A stretch of DNA of 64,000 nucleotides. Source: DASUPK01 sp963728875 (lineage in GTDB: Bacteria; Actinomycetota; Thermoleophilia; Solirubrobacterales; 70-9). Positions within the stretch are counted from its first letter, which is position 1. The number at the start of each line of letters is the position of its first letter. The position numbers and the translations under genes are program-made. Under the pieces are notes generated by a model that was given only the letters and a program-made list of their open reading frames with translations, was not told the DNA's origin and did not search any database. The stretch lies in assembly GCA_963728875.1 (NCBI GenBank), contig CAVSLJ010000002.1:682001-746000 (forward strand). Direction: 5' to 3'. Positions 16,840-25,634 of the stretch are shown piece after piece.

Positions 16840-19094
16840 CAGCTCGCCTTCCTCAGGGGTGCGTAGTCGGCCATCAGCTTGCGCTCGGCACCATCGCTGG
16901 CGAAGCGGACGACAATCACGCCGCCCGGCTCGACGGCCGTGACGACACCGTCGCCGAAGCTGGCGTGGACGATGTCATCGCCCGTGACGAAGGAGAGGGA
17001 CGGGTCGGCCTTCGGCTCCGGGCCGGTCGAGCCGCCCAGCGACCAGCCGGTGATCGCCTGCTCCTGGGTGCCCTCACGCTCGACCAGGTCGTCGGGGAGC
17101 TCGGAGAGAAAGCGCGAGGGGAAGCCGGTCTCCCGGCCGGCGAAGAGCCGCCTGCTGCGCGCGTGGGTCATCCAGAGCCGCTTGCGGGCCCGGGTGATGC
17201 CGACGTAGGCGAGCCGCCGCTCCTCCTCCTCGTTGCCCTCCTCGAGCGAGCGCGAGTGCGGGAACACGCCCTCCTCGCAGCCGATGATGAAGACCGCGTC
17301 GTACTCGAGGCCCTTGGCGTTGTGGAGGGTCATCAGCGTGACCTTGGACTCGTCGCGGCGTCATGTCGTCCTGGTCGGTGTAGAGCGAGATCGCCTGGAG
17401 GAACTCCTCGAGCGGCGCGATCTCAGATGGGCCCTCGACCTCACGGTTGGCGTCGAACTCCGCCGCAACGCCGACCAGCTCCTCGAGGTTCTCGATCCGC
17501 CCCTCGGCCTCGATCGTCCGCTCGGCGCGCAGCGCATCGAGATAGCCGGAGCGCTCCAGCAGCGCCCTGAGCAGGTCGGCCACGGAGCCGTTCTCGAATT
17601 CGGCGCGGAGCTCCTCGATCAGCTCGGTGAAGCGGCCGATCGACTTCATCGCCGCGGCGGAGAGCCCCGGGACGGTCTCGGGCTCGAGCGCGATCTCCCA
17701 GATCGTTCGGCCCGTCGTGTTCGCGTGCGCGAGCAGGCGGCCCTGGCTGGTGTCGCCGATGCCGCGCCGCGGCGAGTTGATCACCCGCGAGAAGCTCACC
17801 TCGTCGGCGGGGTTGACGAGCAGTTGCAGGTATGCGATCGCGTCCTTGATCTCGGCGCGCTCGTAGAACTTGGTCCCGCCGATCACCTGGTAGGGCAGCT
17901 CGTAGCGGACCAGGATGTCCTCCAGCACCCGGCTGTGCGCGTTGGTCCGGTAGAAGACCGCGATCTCGTCGCGGGTCAGCCCGTGCTGGTCGATCAGCTC
18001 CTCGATCTCGCCTGCCACGAAGCGCGCCTCGGCATGCTCGTCCTCGAGCTCCGCGACGTGGATCTTCTCGCCCTCTCCGAGGTCCGACCACAGGTGCTTG
18101 CCGAGGCGGCCGGTGTTGTGCGAGATGACGGCGTTGGCGGCCTGGAGGATCGTCTCGGTCGAGCGGTAGTTCTGCTCGAGCTTGACCACATGAGCGTCCG
18201 GGAAGTCGTCCTCGAACTCGAGGATGTTGCGGACCTCGGCGCCGCGAAAGCCGTAGACGGACTGGTCCTCGTCACCGACGACGGTCAGGTTCCCGTCCTC
18301 GCCGGCGAGCAGCTGCAGCAGCCGGTACTGGGCGTGGTTCGTGTCCTGGTACTCGTCGACCAGGATCCAGCGGAAGCGCTCGCGGTAGCGGCGGCGGACG
18401 TCCTCGAAGAGCTCGAGCACGTTGACGGTTCGCATCAGCAGGTCGTCGAAGTCCATCGAATTGGCGTCGAGCATCCGGCGCTCGTAGAGGCGGTAGGCCT
18501 GACCGACCATGTCCTCGAAGGGGCCGCCGATAGATCCGGCCGCGGTGTCGTGGCGGCCGATTGTGAATAGGTCTCGGCGTCGATCAGCTGGTTCTTCGCG
18601 TCGGAGATCCGGGCGCGGACGGCACGCGGCGGGTAGCGCTTGGTGTCGACCTCGAGCTCCTCCAGGCAGCGCTTCAGCATGCGCAGCGAGTCGGCCTCGT
18701 CGTAGATCGTGAAGCGGCTGGTGTAGCCGAGCCGCTCGGCCTCGATCCGCAGCAGGCGCGCGCAGGCGGCATGGAAGGTCATCACCCACATCCGCCGCGA
18801 CGACGCCGCCGATCAGCGAGGAGACCCGCTCGCGCATCTCGTCCGCGGCCTTGTTGGTGAAGGTGATCGCGAGGATCTGGTTCGGATGGGCACGGCCGTC
18901 GCCAGCAGCCAGGCGATCCGGTGCGTCAGCGCGCGGGTCTTGCCGGACCCGGCCCCGGCGAGGATCAGCAGCGGGCCCTCGCCGAAGGTGACGGCCTCGC
19001 GCTGGGGGCCGTTGAGGCCGGCGAGCAGGCGCTCGACGTGGTCGGCGCCGACCTCGACGGGCGCGACCTTCAATTCTTCTCGTCCGGGGGCCAC
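16839..19094 (-). CDS. pcrA: UvrD/PcrA-type DNA helicase, at least four frame shifts in the sequence
   Basis: SF1 helicase for nucleotide excision repair and replication restart. The motifs are spread over three frames: Walker A LILAGAGSGKTRALTHRIAWLL (frame changes near 18893), ITFTNKAADEMRERV (change near 18795), VMTFHAACARLLRIEAERLGY (change near 18563), WILVDEYQDTNHAQYRLLQL, VVGDEDQSVYGFRGA, KLEQNYRST, then, after a change near 17355, MTLHNAKGLEYDAVFIIGC, RLAYVGITRARKRLW and a C-terminal Tudor-like RNA-polymerase-binding domain (DDIVHASFGDGVVTAVE). All motifs survive, so assembly indels are more likely than inactivation. GTG 19094 is the probable start; 29 bp after cysE. Confidence 0.88.
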
Positions 19095-19123
19095 GGGCCA
19101 AGCATAGGCCCGGGTCCCGCTGG

Positions 19124-19862
19124 CTAACCGCCGGCGGAGCTCGGCCCCTTCTTCGGTCGCAGCTCGGTGACGTCCGCCGGCTCGGCGTCCTCGCCGGTGG
19201 CGTCCGCGAGGCGCTTCTCGAGCGTCGCGATCCGCTCCGAGAGCTCCTTCATCGCCTCGGCGATCGGGTCGGGGAGGTGGATCCAGTCGGTGTCCGGGCC
19301 CTCGACCGGGCGCCCCTCGACGCGGACGGGATGCCCCGGGTTCCCGACGACGGTCGTCTGCGGCGGGCACGTCCTCGATCACGACCGTGTTGGCGCCGAC
19401 CTTCGCGTTCCGGCCGACCGTCACCGGCCCGAGCAGCTTCGCGCCGGAGCCGACGGTGACGTCATCGTCCAGCGTCGGGTGGCGCTTGCCGCGGGCGAAG
19501 CCGGTGCCGCCCAGCGTGACGCCCTGGTAGAGCGTCACCCGGTCGCCGATCTCGGCGGTCTCCCCGATCACCACGCCGGAGCCGTGGTCGATGAAGAAGT
19601 CGGAGCCGATCTTCGCCGCCGGATGGATCTCGACGCCCGTGATCGCGCGGCTCGTGTAGGCGATGGTGCGCGGGACGAGCGGCACATCCGCCTCCCAGAG
19701 GGCGTGCGCGACGCGGTGGGCGAGCAGCGCCTGCACTCCGGCCCAGCCGGTGAGGATCTCGAGCATGCCGATCCCGCGCGCGGCGGGGTCGCGCTCGCGC
19801 GCCGAGGAGACGTCGGAGGACACCTCCTTGAGCACGCGGCTGAGCGTTCCCAGTCCAAGCAC
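19124..19862 (-). CDS. cysE: Serine O-acetyltransferase, one frameshift near 19365
   Basis: Left-handed beta-helix acetyltransferase making O-acetylserine for CysK. Visible: ARERDPAARGIGMLEILTG, LLAHRVAHALWEADVPLVPR, TGVEIHPAAKIGSDFFIDHG, VVIGETAEIGDRVTLYQGVTL and KRHPTLDDDVTVGSGAKLLG. The frame breaks after VVIEDVP; removing one C from CCC restores QTTVVGNPGHPVRVEGRP and a C-terminal helix ending KKGPSSAGG at the TAG 19124-19126. GTG 19862 has TAAGCT 7 nt upstream, so it can be transcribed separately from cysK, 29 bp upstream. Confidence 0.92.
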
Positions 19863-19869
19863 GCCCAGA

Positions 19870-19875
19870 AGCTTA
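19870..19875 (-). promoter_or_regulatory. -10 element of an internal cysE promoter
   Basis: TAAGCT, 7 nt before the cysE GTG, inside the 29-bp cysK-cysE gap. Confidence 0.45.
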
Positions 19876-19891
19876 GGGCGGCGAGCCGCTC

Positions 19892-20846
19892 CTACGGGGC
19901 GAAAAACGGCAGCGACATGTATCGCTCACCGGAGTCGGGCACGATCACGACGATCCGCTTGCCCGCCATCTCCTCGCGCGCGGCGAGGTCGAGGGCCGCC
20001 CTCACCGCTGCTCCCGCCGAGATGCCGATCAGGAGGCCCTCGCGCTGAGCGGAGGCGCGCGCCGTATCGAGCGCGTCCTCGTCGCTGATCCCGACGATCT
20101 CATCGATCACGTCGCGGTCGAGGACCTCCGGCACGAAGCCGGCGCCGATTCCCTGAATCTTGTGCGCGCCCGGTACTCCACCTGAGAGGACGGGCGAAGC
20201 GGCCGGCTCCACGCCGACGATCCTGATGTCAGGCCGGCGCTCCTTCAACACCTGGCCGACTCCGGTGATCGTGCCGCCCGTGCCCACGCCGGCGACGAAG
20301 GCGTCCACGTCACCGTCGAGGTCGCGCCAGATCTCCTCGGCGGTGGTGCGGCGGTGGATCTCCGGGTTGGCCGGGTTCGAGAACTGCTGCGGGATGAAGC
20401 CGTCGTTCTCCTTGGCCAGCTTGTTCGCCAGCTCGACCGCCTCGTTCATGCCGCCCAGGGACGGCGTCTCGTGCACCTCGGCTCCGTAGGTGCGGAGCAG
20501 CGCGGTGCGCTCGCGGCTCATGCCCTCGGGCAGGGTGAGGATGAGGCGGTAGTCACGGGCCGCCGCCACCAGGGCGAGCGCGATCCCGGTGTTGCCACTG
20601 GTCGGCTCGACGATCACGGAGCGGCCCGGCTCGAGCAGGCCGTCGCGCTCGGCGGCGTCGATCATGGCGACGCCGATCCGGTCCTTGACGGAGCCGCCCG
20701 GATTGAAGAACTCGAGCTTGGCGACCACCTCGCCGGGCAGATCTGCGCCGAGCCGCGGCAGCGCGACCAGTGGCGTGTTGCCGACGACGGCGGAGCTCTC
20801 GGCTCCGACGCGCAGCGTCGTCGATCGTCCCGTTGGACCCGGCCAT
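19892..20846 (-). CDS. cysK: Cysteine synthase A (O-acetylserine sulfhydrylase), one frameshift near 20817
   Basis: PLP enzyme forming cysteine from O-acetylserine and sulfide. VGNTPLVALPRLGADLPG, KLEFFNPGGSVKDRIG (PLP Lys), VEPTSGNTGIALA, the GVGTGGTITGVGQVL phosphate cradle, and IGISAGAAVRAAL are present. From ATG 20846 (MAGSNGTIDDA) the frame must shift one base at about 20817 to enter the conserved part; deleting one G of GACG gives IDDLRVGAESSAVVGNTP. TAGTTT lies 6 nt before the ATG. Total about 317 aa, normal. First gene of cysK-cysE-pcrA-folD. Confidence 0.93.
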
Positions 20847-20852
20847 CGGTAG

Positions 20853-20858
20853 AAACTA
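20853..20858 (-). promoter_or_regulatory. -10 element of cysK promoter
   Basis: TAGTTT, 6 nt before the cysK ATG. It supports the ATG at 20846 as the true start despite the downstream frameshift. Confidence 0.55.
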
Positions 20859-21436
20859 GCGTAAGCGGGTCAGGTATCCGGGGTTTTATTTTCTGCCCTG
20901 ACCATGACTGCCAATCGTCGCAATGGGTACAACCCCACTGGTGGCTCTTCTGCTGTGCGGAGCATGCGCGGCACAACGGAACCGGGAAGGAGCTCATGGG
21001 CCTACGGCATTGGTGGTGGCCGATCACGCCGCGGCAGCGACGGCGCGCGCGCCCCTCTCGGAGCCTCCTCGCCTGGCTTCGAGGAAGGCGTCAAGGGGCG
21101 CGGCAGCCCCCTCCTCGAAGCCGGGCATGAGCAGCCGTGGCGACGGTTTCGCGCTCGGAAGCGGTCAGACTCATGGGCCCTTTCCGGGGGTTACGAAAAA
21201 CTCGTGAGGTAGACGCATCTCGCTCGGCGTAGGCTCTGGATCTCCGCCTCCGGCCTCTGGCGGCAAACCGCCGTAACGGGATTCGGATCGCGAGCACGGA
21301 CGCTCACTGATTCGTTTCGCCGCCGGGGCCGGGGGCTCTATGCGTCAACGACGTAACGCCACCGAACTTGGCCTGACTTCAGGGGCGAGGAGGCGGGTGT
21401 CCCGGTCGGCCGGGGTGAGGGACGATCGAGTGGGTG
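20859..21436. other. 578-bp stretch between rrf2 and cysK without a confident gene
   Basis: No long conserved gene. It holds three weak coding signals: on the minus strand from ATG 20997 a zinc-finger-like reading (LCRACSAQQ...GCTHCDDW) that runs open into cysK; on the plus strand 20996-21130 a 44-codon frame with HWWWP after AAGGAG; on the minus strand a 27-codon frame from about 21178 ending at the stem-loop. It also has a long imperfect stem-loop at 21071-21126. Could be a broken small gene, a leader region, or the 3' end of the rrf2 transcript. Confidence 0.5.
21071..21126. other. Long imperfect stem-loop
   Basis: 15-nt arms at 21071-21085 and 21112-21126 pair (one G-T), enclosing an inner 5-bp GGGGC/GCCCC stem. 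No T-run follows on either strand. It lies downstream of rrf2 and upstream of cysK and may end or process the rrf2 transcript. Confidence 0.6.
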
Positions 21437-21836
21437 CTAGATGTGGTAGATCCCCGCGCCGGCCTCCTCGGCCTCGCGGCGGGAGATGTCGGCGATCGTG
21501 GTCTCCCGGAAGGTGGCGCGCAGCGCCTCCACCCCCTCCTCCCAGATGCCGCCGGCCTCCTTGCCCTCCTGGCCGACCACGCCGTCGAGGGCCTGGACGA
21601 CCTCGAGCACGTTGATCTCGGTCGGCCGGCTTGGCGAGCGTGTAGCCGCCCTTCGCGCCGCGGTGGCTGATCAGGATGCCGGCGCGGCGCAGGGTCGAGA
21701 AGAGCTGCTCGAGGAACTGGACCGGGATGCCGCGTCGCTCGGCGACCTGGCCGATCGGCATCGGGCTGTCGCCCGCGCGCGCCAGCTCCGCCAGCGCAAC
21801 CACCGCGTAACGTGACTTGGAGGTGACCGAGATCAC
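21437..21836 (-). CDS. Rrf2-family transcription regulator without cysteines (CymR-like), one frameshift near 21628
   Basis: About 132 aa winged-helix regulator. MISVTSKSRYAVVALAELAR, PIGQVAERRGIPVQFLEQLF, LRRAGILISHRGAKGGYTLA are the classical Rrf2 HTH and wing. Removing one C from the GACCGAG near 21628 restores EINVLEVVQALDGVVGQEGK and a C-terminal helix ending GAGIYHI at the TAG. The three Fe-S cysteines of IscR/NsrR are absent, as in CymR, the Bacillus/Staphylococcus regulator that senses O-acetylserine through a complex with CysK. Its position upstream of cysK-cysE makes a CymR-like role attractive (inference). GTG start; TAAAAG 7 nt upstream. Confidence 0.88.
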
Positions 21837-21869
21837 GCCATCCCTTTTACCGGGCCGGGCGGCGCCGCG

Positions 21870-22299
21870 ATGAATCGCCGCAACCGCACTCTCCTGCGCA
21901 TGCTCGCGCCGCTCGCCCTGATGGGCGGTGATCTTCTACTTCTCCGCGCAGCCGGCGGCCGACCACCACGCCTGGTGGGTGATCGTCTTTCGCAAGCTCG
22001 GACACGTCACCGGCTACGCGCTGCTCACGGCGCCTGGTGCGTGGGCGCTGCGGGGCGTCGTCAGGCGGCCTCGTGCTCTGGGCGGTCGCTGATCTCGTTC
22101 GCCTACGCCTGCACGCGACGAGTTCCACCAGACCTTCGTGAGCGGCCGGACGGGGACGCCCAGGGACGTGGGAATCGACGCGATCGGGATGGCGATCGCG
22201 GCGCTGCTGATCAGCATGCGTCGGTTCGCCCCCACCGGCTGGGGGCGAACCGACGCAAGAGGCGGGGCCTCTAAATCCAGCCTTGCTCGGTCGCCATGA
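21870..22299 (+). CDS. VanZ-like membrane protein, several frameshifts
   Basis: Pieces in different frames assemble into a VanZ-family protein: MNRRNRTLLRMLAPLALM, VIFYFSAQPAADHHAWW, VIVFRKLGHVTGYALLTA (conserved K-x-GH), AYACTDEFHQTFVSGRTG (the DEFHQ-x-F-x-x-GR signature), and DVGIDAIGMAIAALLISMRRF as the last helix. At least three single-base changes are needed. VanZ proteins are membrane proteins associated with lipoglycopeptide resistance or envelope homeostasis; the natural role is mostly unknown. Divergent from rrf2, convergent with the HDOD-LuxR gene, overlapping its end by 29 bp. Confidence 0.75.
22217..22257. terminator. Perfect 18-bp inverted repeat at a convergent gene junction
   Basis: TGCGTCGGTTCGCCCCCA and its exact reverse complement are separated by a 5-nt loop CCGGC. 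A second small hairpin (AGAGGC/GCCTCT) follows at 22258-22272. It lies where the VanZ-like gene and the HDOD-LuxR gene converge and is probably a bidirectional transcription terminator without a U-tract; it overlaps the last codons of the VanZ-like gene. Confidence 0.75.
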
Positions 22300-23327
22300 G
22301 GACCGCCTGCGCGCGGTCCAGGGCGCCCAGCTTGCCGTACACGTTGTGCAGGTGGCTGCGAACCGTGCTCGCCGAGAGATCGAGCTCGACGGCGATCTGC
22401 TTGTAGACCTTGCCCTCGGCGAGACGCCGGAGGACGTCCAGCTCTCTCGTGGAGAGCGGACACGGGCCGGAGGCCCGGCGACGTGACCCCTTGCCCTGGG
22501 GAAGCTCGTAGAGGACTCCGCGCACCGCCTCCTCGTCCATGCCGCAGTTCTCGGCGGCCTCGACCAGGTCCTGGGTGCTGACGGGACAATCCTCGACGTG
22601 GGCGGCGACCATGTCCGCGACGCGGATCACGGCTGCCATGCCCTCGGCCTGACGAGTGTGGTGGCGCTCGATCGCCTCGGCGATGCGAGCGTGCACGCCC
22701 CAGCGACGGGTCAGGACCCCGCCCACCAGGGCGTGATCGATGCCGAGCTCTCGGCGCTCCTCGGCGATCCGGTCGTCGGGCGTGGCGCCGCGGCGGTCGA
22801 AGCGCTCGGCGTAGCCCGGATGCAGGCGAGCCAGGACCGGCCGGCCGATGTCGTGGAGAATCGCAGCGAGGGCCAGCTCGTCCCGGTCGCCGATTCCGCT
22901 GATCTCGGCGATCCGGTCGGCGGCGCGCTGCACGTCCAGGGAGTGCAGCCGGAAGCGATCGGGAGCGAGGGCAAGGCGGCCGTCGCCGTTGAAGATGTCG
23001 TAGGAGGGCGCGGAGCGGAGAATCGCCTCGACCGCGCCCGGGCCGAGCCGCTCGACGCCGTCGGAGACGCTGCTGGATTCGCCCGCCGCCCTGGATCTGG
23101 CCGGCGGCGCGGATGATCGCGCTGGTGAGGCCCACGTCGGCCTCGACGACGGCGGCGACCTCATGCGGCGGGGCGCCGCGGTTGACCTGCTCGAGGGCCT
23201 GCTCGCGCCCCTCCTGCAGGGCCGGCTGGCGCTCGGCCTCGTCGAAGGCGGCGGCCAGGACGCGCCCGCGGCCATTCGCGCGTGGGCTCGCCTGGGTACC
23301 GCGTGCTGAGGAGGCAGCTGTCGCCAT
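22271..23327 (-). CDS. HDOD-domain protein with C-terminal LuxR-type HTH, one frameshift near 23095
   Basis: About 351 aa. N-terminal HDOD part: LAAAFDEAERQPALQEGREQ, GAPPHEVAAVVEADVGLTSA, then after removing one G near 23095, ESSSVSDGVERLGPGAVEAI. The central HD-like part keeps LDVQRAADRIAEI, LAAILHDIGRPVLARL, IERHH and VIRVADMVAAH. C-terminal residues ~285-350 are a LuxR/NarL HTH: CPLSTRELDVLRRLAEGKVY, KQIAVELDLSASTVRSHLHN. The combination suggests a one-component regulator. 50 bp downstream of gltX, same strand. Start ATG 23327 (MATAASS). Confidence 0.88.
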
Positions 23328-23377
23328 GCAGCATCTCATCGGCACGCCCCCGCCGATTGTTTAGCTCATGCGTGGAT

Positions 23378-24772
23378 CTACCCAGAACTTCGGTTATTCG
23401 CGTCCGTAGAAAGCCGCTGGACCGCGCGTTCGATCCGCTCCAGGGAGCGCTCCCTGCCGAGCACGGAGAGCGACTCGAAGATCCCGGGCGAGACCGACGT
23501 TCCGGTGATCGCGACCCTGATCGGCTGGTAGAGCTTTCCCGGCTTGACCTCGTGCTCGGCGAGAATTCGGCCCAGCGCGCTCTCAAGCTGCTCCGGCTCG
23601 AAAGGCTCGGTGCCGCGCAGCGCCTCGAGGGCGTCGCTGAGCAGCGGCAGGGCGCCGTCCTTCATCACCTTCTTCCAGGCCCTTTCGTCGGTGTCCGGCT
23701 CCTCGAAGAGGAAGCCGATCAGCGGCCAGACCTCGTCCAGGGTCTGGGCCTTCTCCTGCGCGATCTCGCAGGCCGCGCGGAGCCGTTCGTCGGGCTCCCG
23801 GCCGAGATGGCGAGCGACCAGCTCGGTGTAGGTGTCGAGGTCCATCTCGCGCATGAAGCGCCCGTTCAGCCAGCGGAGCTTCTGCTCGTCGAAGATCGCG
23901 CTCGCCCGTCCCACGTCGGCGACGTCAAAACGCTCGATCAGCTCCTCGGTGCTCATGATCGTCGTGTCGTCCTGGGTTCCCCAGCCGAGCAGCGCCAGGT
24001 AGTTCCGGACGGCGGCGGGCAGGTACCCGGCGGCGCGCAGCTCCTGCACGCTGGCGGCGCCGTGGCGCTTGGAGAGCTTCTTCCCGTCGGGACCGTGGAG
24101 CAGAGGGAGGTGTGCGTACCGGGGAGGCTCCACCCCAAGCGCTTTCATCACCAGCAGCTGCTTCGGCGTGTTGGAGAGATGGTCGTCGCCGCGGATCACG
24201 TGGGTGATGCCCATGTCGGCGTCATCCACCGCGACCGCGAAGTTGTAGAGGACCGAGCCGTCCCCCCGGGCGATCACGAAGTCATCCGCCGCCGCGTTCG
24301 GGAAGCGCACCTCACCGCGGATCTCGTCGGCCACGACCGTGTCGCCCTCGTCGGGAACCCGGAGGCGGACCGCCGCGCCCTCCTCGTCCCTGGCCTCGCC
24401 GCGATAGCCGCGGTTGCCGTGCTCCTTCTTCCAGGCGGCGACGTCATCGCCCGTGGCCGGATCGCGGTAGGCGACGCCGGCCTCGAGGAGCTGCGCCAGC
24501 GCCTCCTGGTGGCGATCGGCCCGCTCCGCCTGACTGAGGGGCCCCTGGTCCCAGTCGAGCTCGAGCCAGCGGAGCGCGTCGAGGATCTGCTCGACGTTCT
24601 CCGGAGTGGATCTCTCGCGGTCGGTGTCCTCGATCCGCAGGACCATCTCCCCATCCCGGCCGCGGGCGTAGAGCCAGTTGTACAGTGCCGTCCTCGCTCC
24701 CCCGATATGGAGGGCGCCCGTCGGTGACGGGGCGAAGCGGACTCGAACGGGGATTGATGGATCGGAGCTCAC
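23378..24772 (-). CDS. gltX: Glutamyl-tRNA synthetase
   Basis: 464 aa class I synthetase. RVRFAPSPTGALHIGGARTA (HIGH motif as HIGG), VLRIEDTDRERS, ITHVIRGDDHLSNTPKQLL, and KKLSKRHGAASV (KMSKS variant). The C-terminal anticodon-binding helices are complete. With gatCAB in the same window it is expected to be non-discriminating, charging tRNA-Gln with Glu for amidation. GTG 24772 is preferred (SSDPSIPVRVRFAPSP); it leaves only one base before the divergent nfo ATG, and the frame remains open upstream, so the start is somewhat uncertain. Confidence 0.95.
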   Translation of the reverse strand: MSSDPSIPVRVRFAPSPTGALHIGGARTALYNWLYARGRDGEMVLRIEDTDRERSTPENVEQILDALRWLELDWDQGPLSQAERADRHQEALAQLLEAGVAYRDPATGDDVAAWKKEHGNRGYRGEARDEEGAAVRLRVPDEGDTVVADEIRGEVRFPNAAADDFVIARGDGSVLYNFAVAVDDADMGITHVIRGDDHLSNTPKQLLVMKALGVEPPRYAHLPLLHGPDGKKLSKRHGAASVQELRAAGYLPAAVRNYLALLGWGTQDDTTIMSTEELIERFDVADVGRASAIFDEQKLRWLNGRFMREMDLDTYTELVARHLGREPDERLRAACEIAQEKAQTLDEVWPLIGFLFEEPDTDERAWKKVMKDGALPLLSDALEALRGTEPFEPEQLESALGRILAEHEVKPGKLYQPIRVAITGTSVSPGIFESLSVLGRERSLERIERAVQRLSTDANNRSSG

Positions 24773-24773
24773 G

Positions 24774-25634
24774 ATGCTGATCGGCGCCCATGTTTCCACA
24801 GGGGGTGGCCTGCCCAAGGCGATCGAGCGTGCGAAGGACCTCGGCTGCGAATCGATCCAGATCTTCAACCAGAGCCCGCGGATGTGGCGTCCGACCCGCT
24901 ACTCGGACGACGACTTCGCCGCCTTCCGCGAGGCGATGGAGGCCTCGAAAGTGGAGGTCGTGGCGATTCACGCGATCTACCTGATCAATCCGGCGACCAA
25001 CGACCCGGAGATGCGCAAGAGGTCGCTCGACTCCCTGAGGCACGCGCTCCGCGTCGGCGACGGCATCGGGGCGATGGGTGTGGTCGTCCATCCCGGGGCG
25101 CTCAAGGACGACACCCGCGCCAACGCTCGCAAGCGGGCCGTGAAGCTGATCAGGGAGGCGCTCGCCGAGACCGACCGCTGCCCGATCCTCTACGAGAACA
25201 CGGCAGGCTCGCCCCAGCTGCTCGGCCGTGACTTCGACGAGACCGCGGAGCTGATCGAGAAGACCGGCGGTCCGAAGCGCCTCGGACTGTGCATCGACTC
25301 GTGTCATTTGCACGCCACCGGGTATGACGTCCGCACGCCCCAGGGGATGAAGGCCCTCGTCGACGAGATCGACGCGAAGATCGGCTTGAAGCAGCTCAAG
25401 CTGCTGCACGTCAACGACTCGCGCGATCCGCGCGGATCGAACCGCGACCGTCATGCCCCCATTCCGAACGGCGAGATCGGGCGCAAGGGGATGCGCGCCT
25501 TCCTGGGCGAGCGGCGCCTGCAGGGTCTCCCCGCCGTGCTGGAGGGCCCGGGCATCGACGGCAAGGCGGTCGTCCGGAAGGACATGCAGATCGTCAGGCG
25601 GCTTCACCGCGAGGCCACGCGGAAGCGGGGCTGA
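24774..25634 (+). CDS. nfo: Endonuclease IV (AP endonuclease)
   Basis: 286 aa TIM-barrel enzyme of base-excision repair that cleaves abasic sites with three zinc ions. MLIGAHVSTGGGLPKAIERA, IQIFNQSPRMW, VVVHPGALKD (His), ILYENTAGSP (Glu), GLCIDSCHLHATGYDV (Asp, His), LLHVNDSRDPRGSNRDRH (Asp, His, Asp/His) are the metal ligands. GGAG lies a short distance before the ATG. The stop overlaps the next ATG by one base (TGATG). Confidence 0.95.
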   Translation: MLIGAHVSTGGGLPKAIERAKDLGCESIQIFNQSPRMWRPTRYSDDDFAAFREAMEASKVEVVAIHAIYLINPATNDPEMRKRSLDSLRHALRVGDGIGAMGVVVHPGALKDDTRANARKRAVKLIREALAETDRCPILYENTAGSPQLLGRDFDETAELIEKTGGPKRLGLCIDSCHLHATGYDVRTPQGMKALVDEIDAKIGLKQLKLLHVNDSRDPRGSNRDRHAPIPNGEIGRKGMRAFLGERRLQGLPAVLEGPGIDGKAVVRKDMQIVRRLHREATRKRG

